A stretch of 64,000 bases of DNA from Lacrimispora xylanisolvens (GTDB lineage: Bacteria; Bacillota; Clostridia; Lachnospirales; Lachnospiraceae), in NCBI GenBank assembly GCA_017084465.1, contig CP070896.1:2469001-2533000 (forward strand). The letters run 5' to 3'. How positions within the stretch are numbered: position 1 is the stretch's first letter; every line of letters begins with the position of its first letter. The notes under the pieces were generated by a model that was given only the letters and a program-made list of their open reading frames with translations, was not told the origin of the DNA and ran no database searches. Both the position numbers and the translations under genes were made by a program. Positions 1 to 8,574 of this stretch are shown one piece after another.

Positions 1-538
1 CCCCTTCTCCGTCCCAGGTTGCTCTCCAGCTGCCGGAATCATAATAGGACTGCGTTCTGTACCAGTCAGTCACAATCCAGTTCACCCGTTTGATTGCTCC
101 TAACTCTCCGCCAGTTACCAGCTCATGCAGCTTTCTGTAAATGCAGTTGGTTCTTTGATTGAACATCATGGCAAATACACGGTCAGATTTTTGCGCTGCT
201 TCATTCATCTCTCTTACTTGAGCTGTGTATACGCCTGCGGGCTTCTCACACAGAACATGATGACCGTGCTCCATAGCATAGATAGTAAGTTCCGGATGCT
301 GATAATGAGGTACAGCAATTAATACAGCATCACACACTCCTGCATCGATTAAATCCGATCCTTCTTTAAAAAACAAAGTCCCAGCAGGCATATATTCTTT
401 CGCCCAGGCAAGTCTTCCGTCCTCCCTGTCAGCTACTGCTGTCACTTCAATCTCCGGAACCTTTCCTTCCTGAATGCTCTTCAAATGGTTGGTACCCATA
501 TTACCAATTCCGATAATTCCCAGTCTCACTTTTTCCAT
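1..538 (-). CDS. Gfo/Idh/MocA-family oxidoreductase, C-terminus cut by window edge
   Basis: A continuous minus-strand reading frame starts with ATG at 538 and runs off the left edge (about 179 codons seen). The N-terminus is a Rossmann fold with a GIIGIGNMG nucleotide loop, and CEKPAG matches the family's EKP motif near residue 100. These enzymes oxidise or reduce sugars and inositols with NAD(P). The Shine-Dalgarno GAGGAG lies inside the end of the upstream oxidoreductase gene, whose stop is 3 nt before this ATG, so the two are co-transcribed and probably act on one substrate. The substrate cannot be read from sequence. Confidence 0.85.
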   Translation of the reverse strand, partial: MEKVRLGIIGIGNMGTNHLKSIQEGKVPEIEVTAVADREDGRLAWAKEYMPAGTLFFKEGSDLIDAGVCDAVLIAVPHYQHPELTIYAMEHGHHVLCEKPAGVYTAQVREMNEAAQKSDRVFAMMFNQRTNCIYRKLHELVTGGELGAIKRVNWIVTDWYRTQSYYDSGSWRATWDGEG

Positions 539-541
539 GTT

Positions 542-1567
542 TTATTTCTCCTCACTTCCTGCAGATTCATAGATATCCATCATTGTTTTAAATGTAAGCC
601 GGACTGATTTAAGATCATTTCCATAGGCTTTTCCTGTGCTGACGCAGTCATAAAAATCGTGAATACAAGCTTCATGACCACTGCCCCAGTAAGATTTTCC
701 CGGTATAAGGTTTTTTTTCGAACGCCAGATAACAGGTTCCATCTCTCCAGCCTCCTGATAAGTGACAGTATCTCCTTCCACACGGATAAATCCTCTTTCC
801 CCCGCAATCTCAATGAGAACAGGAGCGTCACTGACGTATGCAGTCGTAGCGTAGAAGCTAGCTCTTACAGGATCTTTTCCTTGGGTAAACTCCATATAGG
901 CTTCCAGGGTATCTTCGACTTCTACAATACCCTTTAAGTGATGGTTGCTCATGGAAGCTTCCGTTTTAACCGGCTTGCCAAGCCACCGAAGCAATAGATC
1001 AAGAGCGTGTATGGACTGATTCATAAGGACTCCGCCGCCTTCTGACTCCAGCTTTCCTCTCCATCCGCTTTCGGTGTAATAAGGTGCATTCCTGTTCCAG
1101 GTAACAAACGCTCTTCCCCCTCGAAGGGCTCCAATTTTACCTTCCTCAATCAGCTCTGTGACTTTTTTTGTTGTCTCGTTATACCGGTTCTGAAAGCAGA
1201 ATCCAAGCCTTGCACCGCTTTCTGACGACGCCTTCTCTAAATGTTCAAATTGCTTTCTGCTAATAGCCGGCGGCTTCTCCATAAATACGTGAAGGCCCTT
1301 CTTTAAGGCCATTTCCGCCATGGGAACATGACAAAAATGAGGCGTACAAATATGAATTCCATCCAGCTCTTCTTTCTCAAGCATCTCTTCTAATGATTCA
1401 TATGCATTTCCTTTTCCTTCCGTATATTGGCGGCAGAATTCCTCTGCCCTTTCTATACGAATATCAGCCATGGCGCAGAGCCTGACTTCTTTTAATTCTT
1501 TTAAGATCATGGAATGGACTTTTCCGATATTTCCGCATCCAATCACTCCAACCCGAACCATAATCAT
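542..1567 (-). CDS. Gfo/Idh/MocA-family oxidoreductase
   Basis: 341 aa, full family length. The N-terminal Rossmann domain has GVIGCGNIG, MEKPPA is the EKP motif that holds the catalytic lysine, and the C-terminal alpha/beta substrate domain follows. It starts with M-I-M; either methionine could be used. It is first in a two-gene unit with the partial oxidoreductase downstream and is divergent from an AraC regulator, the classic arrangement for an inducible sugar or polyol pathway. Substrate unknown. Confidence 0.85.
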   Translation of the reverse strand: MIMVRVGVIGCGNIGKVHSMILKELKEVRLCAMADIRIERAEEFCRQYTEGKGNAYESLEEMLEKEELDGIHICTPHFCHVPMAEMALKKGLHVFMEKPPAISRKQFEHLEKASSESGARLGFCFQNRYNETTKKVTELIEEGKIGALRGGRAFVTWNRNAPYYTESGWRGKLESEGGGVLMNQSIHALDLLLRWLGKPVKTEASMSNHHLKGIVEVEDTLEAYMEFTQGKDPVRASFYATTAYVSDAPVLIEIAGERGFIRVEGDTVTYQEAGEMEPVIWRSKKNLIPGKSYWGSGHEACIHDFYDCVSTGKAYGNDLKSVRLTFKTMMDIYESAGSEEK

Positions 1568-1602
1568 TCCTCTTTTCTTTTCCTTGTTTCTTCTGTATTT
1601 CT

Positions 1603-1668
1603 ATTATATAATTATTTTAACGCAATTTGTTTGCGCAGATTGACTATAAACATGCGTAGATTGTCTAT
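1603..1668. promoter_or_regulatory. Divergent promoter region with AraC-type tandem operator
   Basis: Two near-identical 15-mers lie in the same orientation exactly 21 bp apart: GCGCAGATTGACTAT at 1633-1647 and GCGTAGATTGTCTAT at 1654-1668 (13/15 identical). On the minus strand a TATAAT (1608-1603) with a 17-bp spacer points to a poor -35 (AACAAA, 1631-1626) directly abutting the repeats, which is the usual layout for AraC activation. On the plus strand TTGTTT (1584-1589), 17 bp, TATAAT (1607-1612) would start araC transcription just ahead of the repeats, suggesting autorepression. The role assignment is inferred. Confidence 0.55.
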
Positions 1669-1682
1669 TTAAGGAGATGCCC

Positions 1683-2526
1683 ATGAAAAAGGAAAGCCCC
1701 TATCAATACAGCGAATTTTCCGATCCCATCAGCTGTGATTTCACCACCAGCAATATGGCTGGTAATGTGGATTTTCACATGCATAACAGCCATGAAATTT
1801 ATCTTCTGGTAGATGGCCATATCCAGTATTTTGTTGAAAATGCATGCTATGACATGAGTCCCGGCAGCCTGATTCTCTTTTCCAACCGGGAGATTCATAA
1901 AGCAATCAATACCTCCAATGAACCCTTTACCAGACTGGTGATTCACGTTAATCCATCTTACATCCGGCCTTATTGTACCCCATCAACCAATCTCTTAGAC
2001 TGCTTTCACAGAGATCCTGGAAACAATCTGGTATTGCTGCCCCAGGCCGATCATGAACTTCTCATTTCCATGGCAAAAAATCTGGAGAAGGCAATTAAAA
2101 AATCGCCGCCCATACGGCAGCGATTTAACAGCGTTAACAACCATTATTCAGATTCTCATACTTATTAATCAGGCCTGGCAGAATACCGGCTCTGTTAAAA
2201 CAGCGCCAAGGCCTCACAGGGCACAGGCAATCATGAATTATATTGATGACCATCTAACGGAACCTCTTACACTGGATTCCATATCACTTGCCCTGTCCCT
2301 TGATAAATATTATTTAAGCCACTTATTTAAATCAGAAACAGAAAGCAGTATCTTCCAGTATATTGTGGTGAAGAGGGTAGCTCTTGCAAAGGAACTGCTT
2401 TTAAAAGGTCATACGGTCTCAGAAGCATGCCACCTGTCAGGTTTTGTGGATTACTCCAACTTTATCCGCACGTTCCGGCAGACAACAGGCTGTACACCGG
2501 GTCAGTTTAAACGTCTTAATCCGTAG
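1683..2526 (+). CDS. AraC-family transcriptional regulator (frameshifted in this sequence)
   Basis: N-terminal cupin sensor (HMHNSHE metal/sugar-binding type motif) followed by a C-terminal double helix-turn-helix (about residues 180-280) ending CTPGQFKRLNP, typical of AraC. AAGGAG at 1671-1676 touches the ATG at 1677, so the ATG at 1683 (6-nt spacing) is the likely start. The frame breaks at an A6 run (2097-2102). Reading it as A5 joins ...NLEKAIK to NRRPYGSD... and restores about 280 aa. It is divergent from two oxidoreductases and probably controls them. It ends 13 bp from a convergent gene with no obvious terminator. Confidence 0.8.
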
Positions 2527-2539
2527 CCATCAAAACTGA

Positions 2540-3302
2540 CTATTTCTGCTTATAGGGAGGATCAGCAGGGTATCCTCCCCTGATCTTCTGCATACCGCGC
2601 TGAACGGCATCCTTTGACTGCTTCCAGTCCGCATCCCTGTTTAAATAATCATACTTTTCAATAAACCAGTCTATGTCACCGGAAACCCGTTCCATGTTTT
2701 TTAAGCATCAGTGGAAATATCACAGAATACAGCCGAGCCCGTTCTTCGTCATTTAAATACCGGTCAGACTCTCTTAACAGGTCTCCAAAGTGATGAAGAC
2801 AAAAACCTTTGCTTTTCTTCAGCTTTTCAGGAAAGGAAGCATCTTTTTTATACAGATGATAAAACGTAGCGATGTAGCGGTCATAAACCGCCGAAGACCT
2901 GTCGCAGATATAGCAGGTCTTCTCTTTGCCCTCAATCCAGCTGCATATGGAATTCTCCTCTGTCTTCCTGCCGATGATCCGGTCCTTCAGAGATTTTTTA
3001 CCGGGAGAAAAGTTCTTAAATTCTTCCTGCATCTCTGATATCATCTTCTTGTAATAGGTTTTTAATATCCAGCCATTACCCAGGGCATTGCCATAATCAA
3101 ACATCCGCTTCTGGTGGGTTCTACAAAAGCCTGCACAGTCGGTTTTCTCTCTGGTATCACTCTCCATATAGGAAGCACAGGAGCCTAATACGAAGTCCAT
3201 CAGTTCTTCTTCCCCTTTACGCTCCAAATAGCAAAACGGACATTCATCATCCGCATCCATGGCATCATTTAGGGGAATCTCGTATAGTTTTTCCTTCATC
3301 AT
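2540..3302 (-). CDS. DUF6062-family protein (frameshift near C-terminus)
   Basis: Recognised by its opening KEKLYEIPLNDA, CPFCYLER and DYGNALGNGW segments. Function unknown. Four cysteine clusters (CPFC, CAGFC, CYIC, GFCLHH) suggest a metal-binding fold. The uninterrupted frame stops at 2676, but deleting one base from a T6 run (2697-2702) extends it by about 45 residues to a stop at 2540. The start ATG overlaps the response regulator stop (TAATG), implying translational coupling to the two-component system. Confidence 0.7.
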
Positions 3303-3992
3303 TACACCTTAAAGCGGTAACCTACGCCCCAGATCGTCTCTATATACTGAGGTTTCGCCGTGTTGAATTCAATTTTTTCCCTGATCTTTTTTAATATGCA
3401 CCGTAACTGTGGCGATATCTCCGATGGATTCCATATCCCAGATCTTATTAAACAGCTCTTCTTTCGTATAAACATGATTCGGGTTCTGAGCTAGGAATGT
3501 AAGCAGATCGAATTCCTTGGTAGTAAAGTTCTTCTCTTCCCCATTTACCCATACTCGTCTAGCCGTCTTATCAATCTTAAGTCCGCGGATCTCAATTATC
3601 TCATTATCCGGCATACCGCTGCCAATCAGCCGCTCATAACGGGCAAGATGAGCCTTTACACGGGCAACCATCTCACTGGGAGAAAAAGGTTTTGTAATAT
3701 AATCATCGGCACCCAGTCCAAGTCCCCTGATTTTATCGATGTCCTCTTTTTTAGCAGAAACCATAATAATGGGAGTGTTTTTCACTTCACGAACCTTCCT
3801 GCATATCTCAAATCCATCTACTCCAGGAAGCATGAGATCCAGTATGAGTAAATCAAAATCCTCATGGAGCGCCAGCTTAAGCCCTTCTTCTCCGTCATTT
3901 TCAATCTCAACTTCAAAACCGCTTAACTCAAGATAATCCTTCTCCAGCTCTGCGATGCTCTCTTCATCTTCCACAATCAATATTCTGCTCAT
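3302..3992 (-). CDS. OmpR-family DNA-binding response regulator (frameshift near C-terminus)
   Basis: Receiver domain with acidic D9/E10, phospho-acceptor D52 in LILDLMLPG and a lysine in ITKPF, then a winged-helix domain. The recognition helix VTVHIKK leads into an A6 run (plus strand T 3387-3392). Removing one base gives the normal KIREKIE...[12 protein letters not shown] ending and a stop at 3302, about 229 aa in all. Its start overlaps the kinase stop by 4 nt (ATGA). Target genes are not known. Confidence 0.88.
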
Positions 3993-5485
3993 TCCTGCAT
4001 GACCTCCTGGTATTTTCTTAAAACAAAGTGTATCTCAGTTCCAATTCCTTCTTTGCTGGTGGCCCAGATTCTGCCTCCGTGATCCTCTATGATCTTCTTT
4101 ACAATGGATAATCCGATTCCGCTTCCGCCCTGGGAAGAATTCCGCGAGGAATCAGTCCGGTAGAAGCGGTCAAAGATACTTGGTAAGTCCTTCGCCGGAA
4201 TTCCTTTTCCGTTGTCCTCAATCTCCACCTGGATAAAATCACCCACATCCTTGATCCTGATATTTATGATTCCGCTTTTCTTATCCATATACTTTACTGA
4301 GTTGCTTACAATGTTGTTAATGACTCTTCGCATCTGCTCCGCATCCGCTATAATAATCACATCTTCATCTACATAATTAAAATAACCAAGCTCAATGCTT
4401 CTTGCCTCCATCTCCAGACCAACCTCATCAATACAGTCACCAAAATAATTGGACACATTGATTTTGGAAAAGGTATAAGGTATCTTATTGGTATCGATCT
4501 TGGAATAAAAGGTCAGCTCATCAATCAGCTTATCCATGTCGTTGGCTTTGTTGTAGATTGTCCGGATATAACGGTCTAACTTCTCAGGGGATGAGGCAAC
4601 CCCATCCATAATCCCTTCCACGTATCCTTTAATGGCGGTAATAGGCGTCTTTAAATCATGGGAAATGTTACTGATCAGTTCCTTGTTCTCCTTGTCGTAC
4701 TGAACCTTTTCCTCTGCTGATTCCTTTAACCGGATTCTCATCTCTTCAAAATCCTGGCAGAGCTGACCGATCTCGTCATCATTCTCTACCTCCAGATTAA
4801 ACTCCAGATTCCCATCCTTGATCTTTTTCGTGGCTACCTGAAGCCGTCCCAGAGGACTTACTACGGACCGGTATACCCACATCATTAAAATCGCATCCGT
4901 AAATAATATGATCATAATGGCTGCAAACAGCATCTCCGCCATCATAACCTTGATTTCAGGCAGAAGACCGTCAACGTTGGATACGATGAAAACACTTCCC
5001 GTCTCCCGGTCTGAATACAGGAAGTCCATCTGCTTCACCAGATGCTGTGTCTCCCCATCCAGATAAATGGCTCCGTCAAGAGTGCTGTCTATCTCCTCAT
5101 ACTTGGGCAGCTGTTCAAAAATCCCCTGAGTAATATGACTGTTGCCGTCATAAATCAGAGTATTCCCTTTTCGCACAATCATATAGGCATATTTGGATGC
5201 CAGATTATCATTGAGCTTCTGTAAAAAATCCTGATCATTAAACTGATCAGGGTCGCTTTGTAATATCCTGCTGATCTCTTTTTGGGTTTCTCTGGTTAAA
5301 CGGTTAAATATCTGCAGGGAATTGCCGGATAACAGATCTACATGCTCCGTTAAGTTATAGGCTTTGCGGAAGGCTTTCATCTGATAACTTCCAAGACCTG
5401 CCACCACTGCAAAAATCATGGTCAGAGGAACGACCGTTATGATTATAAACGCTACGACCAGGCGTGTTCTTAATTTTAGTTTCAC
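3989..5485 (-). CDS. Membrane sensor histidine kinase
   Basis: 498 aa. TM1 about residues 9-31, an extracytoplasmic sensor of about 150 aa, TM2 about 184-204, HAMP 205-258, HisKA with phospho-acceptor H276 in SNISHDLKTP, and a HATPase domain with DNGKGIP and GGSGIGLSIV. It starts with GTG at 5485, preceded by GGGAG. It forms an operon with the overlapping response regulator. The sensor domain resembles none I can name, so the stimulus is unknown. Confidence 0.9.
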   Translation of the reverse strand: MKLKLRTRLVVAFIIITVVPLTMIFAVVAGLGSYQMKAFRKAYNLTEHVDLLSGNSLQIFNRLTRETQKEISRILQSDPDQFNDQDFLQKLNDNLASKYAYMIVRKGNTLIYDGNSHITQGIFEQLPKYEEIDSTLDGAIYLDGETQHLVKQMDFLYSDRETGSVFIVSNVDGLLPEIKVMMAEMLFAAIMIILFTDAILMMWVYRSVVSPLGRLQVATKKIKDGNLEFNLEVENDDEIGQLCQDFEEMRIRLKESAEEKVQYDKENKELISNISHDLKTPITAIKGYVEGIMDGVASSPEKLDRYIRTIYNKANDMDKLIDELTFYSKIDTNKIPYTFSKINVSNYFGDCIDEVGLEMEARSIELGYFNYVDEDVIIIADAEQMRRVINNIVSNSVKYMDKKSGIINIRIKDVGDFIQVEIEDNGKGIPAKDLPSIFDRFYRTDSSRNSSQGGSGIGLSIVKKIIEDHGGRIWATSKEGIGTEIHFVLRKYQEVMQE

Positions 5486-5545
5486 CTTTTCGTCACTCCC
5501 ACGTTATCTTTGATTTATAACAAAAAATTAATATTACGTAAAGGT

Positions 5546-5551
5546 ATTATA
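5546..5551 (-). promoter_or_regulatory. Extended -10 promoter of the two-component operon
   Basis: The minus strand reads TGTTATAAT, an extended -10, about 60 nt before the kinase GTG. No convincing -35 hexamer is present. Confidence 0.4.
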
Positions 5552-5640
5552 ACACACATAGCTCTCAAAATTTATAAAACAATTCTAAAATTTAAGGCAT
5601 TATGTAAAATAAATGATATTACCGTTTTTATTCATAAATA

Positions 5641-5697
5641 AGAAGGGATCGCTGATCCATAAGTTTATATATCACTTACGGATCAACGATCCCTTCT
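5641..5697 (-). terminator. Terminator of the polyol dehydrogenase operon
   Basis: A long near-perfect inverted repeat, AAGAAGGGATCG... pairing with ...CGATCCCTTCTT, lies between the dehydrogenase stop (5708) and the kinase promoter. The repeat is A/T-flanked and could act in both directions. Confidence 0.7.
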
Positions 5698-5707
5698 TTG
5701 CATTTAT

Positions 5708-6981
5708 TTATAATTCATCTGGGTTAATACCAAAATGATCAAAAAGAATCTTTTCTGCATCCCGATTCCATAATCCCTTATGTTTATTGCAGGATTCACT
5801 AAGCTTTTTGAAAAGCGGATCAGTCTTTCCCAGTTCTTCAAAATCGTCAATTGCTGTTAAAGGCAGATCGAATTGGGTATAGGTAAGCTTTTTCCCTCCG
5901 GGAATGGAAGGCAGATTCTTTGTCGCCTCTGCAATGCTGTCAATTCCTCCCACATGGGTTACCATAACAGCTGCTTCAATGGCTCCATCGGCTGAAAGCT
6001 GATTGGCCTCTACCAGATCATCTGTATTACCGCCAGTCGTTCCCATGATATGTGTACTTGTATAATGGCAGTTGTAAAGATTGATTTCCGCCTTAAACTG
6101 GCTGTCAGAGGGACCGGCAAAAAGTTCATGCAGCCGTCAAATGCCAGGAGTTTATCCCCCATCTGTGCAACCTCTTTCACAGGTACATACACAAATACAT
6201 CATCATAACCATGTCCCTCCGTAAATGCCATAAGTTCCGAAACGGGATCAGCCATAATAGCTGTATTCACATAGCGAAGCTCAATTCCTCTCTCTAAAGC
6301 AGACTCTTCTGAAATAACTTCCTTTGCCCGGGCAATCCGATCATCGCTGATATCCGTTACCACAATTCTTTTTGGCTTATTTTCAAATTGCAGACCATAA
6401 CTGACTGCTCCCAGTCCCATGGGGCCGCAGCCTCCCATAATCAGGATATTACCATCTGTTTTGGTTCCCATGGCATGATCGTAATTTCTTTTGTTTGTAT
6501 GATAATTGGCATGAAATCCACCAATGATACAGCTCATTGGCTCTCCCAGTGATGCTTCAAAAAAGCTCTCTCCGGTGTAATCAAGAAGACATCCCAGCTC
6601 CATAACCTCGTTAGGCATAATACAGTAAGTACAGGCCCCTCCGCAGAATTCATAGGAATACCCCGGTGAATCCAGCTTTCCCTTGTAATTTAACGCTGGC
6701 TGCAGAGAAAACTTCTGTCCCGGCCGAAACTGGTCTTTCCACTTGTTCCCAACTTCCACAATCAGCCCCGCACACTCATGCCCCACAATGACTGGATTGG
6801 TATCCATGTTCTGAGGTGCCCTTTTATGTTTTTTCCCCTGCTTTACCAGCTTGTAGGTGGACATGCAGATGCTGTCGCTTACGATTTTTACAAGAATCTC
6901 ATCTTCCTTAATGGGAGGAAGTTCAAACTCCTCCAGTCTTAAGTCATCTGCACCGTACATTCTTACCGCTTTTGTTTTCAT
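5708..6981 (-). CDS. Zinc-type medium-chain dehydrogenase, SorE (sorbose-1-phosphate reductase)-like
   Basis: MDR family. The N-terminal GroES-like domain has GHECAG, and the Rossmann domain has GGCGPMGLGA. Overall it most resembles L-sorbose-1-phosphate reductase/polyol-phosphate dehydrogenases. The start at 6981 has GGAGG 8 nt upstream. The frame breaks at an A5 run (6119-6123): one missing base restores ...FDGCMNFFAGPSDSQFKAEI... and joins the two halves (about 424 aa). It is last in the operon after a PfkB-type kinase and an EIIA, so it probably interconverts a PTS-derived polyol phosphate and a ketose phosphate. The exact substrate is unresolved. Confidence 0.75.
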
Positions 6982-7015
6982 ATTTCCAGCCTCCAGCTTA
7001 TTCATAAATTTTGTA

Positions 7016-7945
7016 TTAGATCTCCAACAGTTCTACCAGCCCCACCAGTTCATCCACCAGGCTGCGTTTAGGCGGCTTGGTTCCTATGCTGGTGACCGCA
7101 CCTGCTGAAGCCCCCATGCATAAACGGATACAGGTTTCAAGGGGAAGCTTTTCATCCCAGCTGTATGCCATGGCTGCAACCAGAGCATCTCCGGCGCCTA
7201 CGGTGGAATGGGCTTTTACCCGAAGCCCTGGACAACGGTACCGTTTTCCCTTTGTTAAGAAAATGGCGCCCATTTGCCCAAGAGAGATTGCTGCCATGGA
7301 AACTCCCTGATCAAGAAGTTTTTCTCCCATGGAGACCAGTTCCTGTTCGGAAGCCCTGTAATCCATCTGATAATACCGTTCCAGCTCTGAGCGGTTGGGT
7401 TTTAACATATCCGGCTTTCCTTTTAAGGATTCTGAAAACAGCACACCGTCTGCATCCAGTAAAACCTTTGCACCTTTTTGGTGAACCTGTTCCGTAATTT
7501 TTCTGTATATATCCGTTGGTATCCCAGCCGGTATGCTTCCTGCCAGTACAAACAGGGTATCCGGATTTGCATAACCTTCCAGCCTGTTAAGAAGATCGTT
7601 AAGCTGTTCCTTTGATACTTCCGGTCCAGGCTCATTCAGCTCTGTCACCTCACCGGTTTCTTCCACCACCTTTAAATTCGTTCTCGTCTCCCCTTTTACT
7701 TCCACGAAATCGGTTTTTAGCCCCAGGTCAGTCAGAACCTGTTTGATGATGGTGCCACTGGTTCCTCCCACAAAACCTGTAGCAATACTCTCCCCTCCTA
7801 ATTCTCTGATTGTTTTGGAAACGTTAATGCCTTTGCCACCGGCATCAATCTCCACCCTCTTTATTCTGTTTAAATCTCCCCGTTCAAATTTTCCAATATC
7901 CACTGTTTTATCAATGGCTGGATTCATGGTTACTGTAACGATCAT
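7016..7945 (-). CDS. PfkB-family sugar-phosphate kinase (1-phosphofructokinase/tagatose-6-phosphate kinase type)
   Basis: 309 aa, normal for FruK/LacC. N-terminal TMNPAIDKTV and GGKGINVS motifs, C-terminal STVGAGDALVAAM with the catalytic aspartate. The family phosphorylates ketohexose phosphates to bisphosphates. The ATG follows the EIIA stop directly (TAAATG). In a locus with a polyol-phosphate dehydrogenase it most likely makes the bisphosphate for aldolase. FruK versus LacC specificity cannot be decided from sequence alone. Confidence 0.8.
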   Translation of the reverse strand: MIVTVTMNPAIDKTVDIGKFERGDLNRIKRVEIDAGGKGINVSKTIRELGGESIATGFVGGTSGTIIKQVLTDLGLKTDFVEVKGETRTNLKVVEETGEVTELNEPGPEVSKEQLNDLLNRLEGYANPDTLFVLAGSIPAGIPTDIYRKITEQVHQKGAKVLLDADGVLFSESLKGKPDMLKPNRSELERYYQMDYRASEQELVSMGEKLLDQGVSMAAISLGQMGAIFLTKGKRYRCPGLRVKAHSTVGAGDALVAAMAYSWDEKLPLETCIRLCMGASAGAVTSIGTKPPKRSLVDELVGLVELLEI

Positions 7946-8413
7946 TTAAGAACACCCCTTTCCGGTAAACATGGTATAGATCTCCTTGGCACTGCATCTG
8001 GTGATCCGGTCCACATCGTCCGGATCCGCAAGACACTGTGCAATGACAGAAAGTATTTCCAAATGCTCCTCTCCTGCACCTGCAATCCCTATAACCAGTT
8101 TTACCGTCTCTCCTCCCCAGTCTGTTCCATCAGGAAATACCATGACTGCAATACCGGAACGTCTGATGTTTTTTTTGGCTTCCTCCACACCGTGAGGAAG
8201 TGCAATTCCATTGCCGATATTTGTTGGAAAGGTCAGTTCCCGCCGAAGCATTGCCTCTATATAGGATTCATCCACGCAGCCACTTTCGCAAAGCATTCTC
8301 CCCACTTCTCTAATGACTGTATTTTTTTCACCGGATCTGCAATTCAGGCGGATATTCCCAAGTTCCAAAAGTTCTGTATTCTTTTCTTCATTTTTTTTCC
8401 CGTATCCAAACAC
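7946..8413 (-). CDS. mtlF: PTS EIIA component, mannitol/fructose type
   Basis: 155 aa with the phospho-accepting H74 in GIALPHG. EIIA takes phosphate from HPr and passes it to EIIB of the neighbouring MtlA-type permeases, and probably to the regulator as well. It starts with GTG at 8413, preceded by GGAGG. It is first gene of the unit EIIA-kinase-dehydrogenase behind its own promoter. The gene symbol is by family only, because the transported sugar may not be mannitol. Confidence 0.82.
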   Translation of the reverse strand: MFGYGKKNEEKNTELLELGNIRLNCRSGEKNTVIREVGRMLCESGCVDESYIEAMLRRELTFPTNIGNGIALPHGVEEAKKNIRRSGIAVMVFPDGTDWGGETVKLVIGIAGAGEEHLEILSVIAQCLADPDDVDRITRCSAKEIYTMFTGKGCS

Positions 8414-8445
8414 GCTGTTCCCCTCCTTCGCTGGTGTTCTATTAA

Positions 8446-8516
8446 ATTATAGGGTTCATATCTGATGTTTTTCAACGAAAACAAAATGGCATTTGGCACC
8501 ATCAGATGATGCCAAA
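8446..8516 (-). promoter_or_regulatory. Promoter of the EIIA-kinase-dehydrogenase unit with MtlR-like palindrome
   Basis: -35 TTGAAA (8475-8470), 18-bp spacer, -10 TATAAT (8451-8446). A 25-bp near-palindrome with TTTGGC and GCCAAA ends lies at 8492-8516, centred about 65 bp upstream of the predicted start site. The same elements at the same spacing precede mtlA at 13575-13645. Confidence 0.65.
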
Positions 8517-8528
8517 ATTAAAAAGCAC

Positions 8529-8556
8529 AAAAAAACCAGGTCCTCTACGGACCCGG
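8529..8556 (-). terminator. Rho-independent terminator after mtlR
   Basis: On the minus strand CCGGGTCC, loop GTAGA, GGACCTGG, then seven T. It separates mtlR from the downstream EIIA promoter. Confidence 0.8.
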
Positions 8557-8574
8557 CTTTCCTGTTATGATTCT

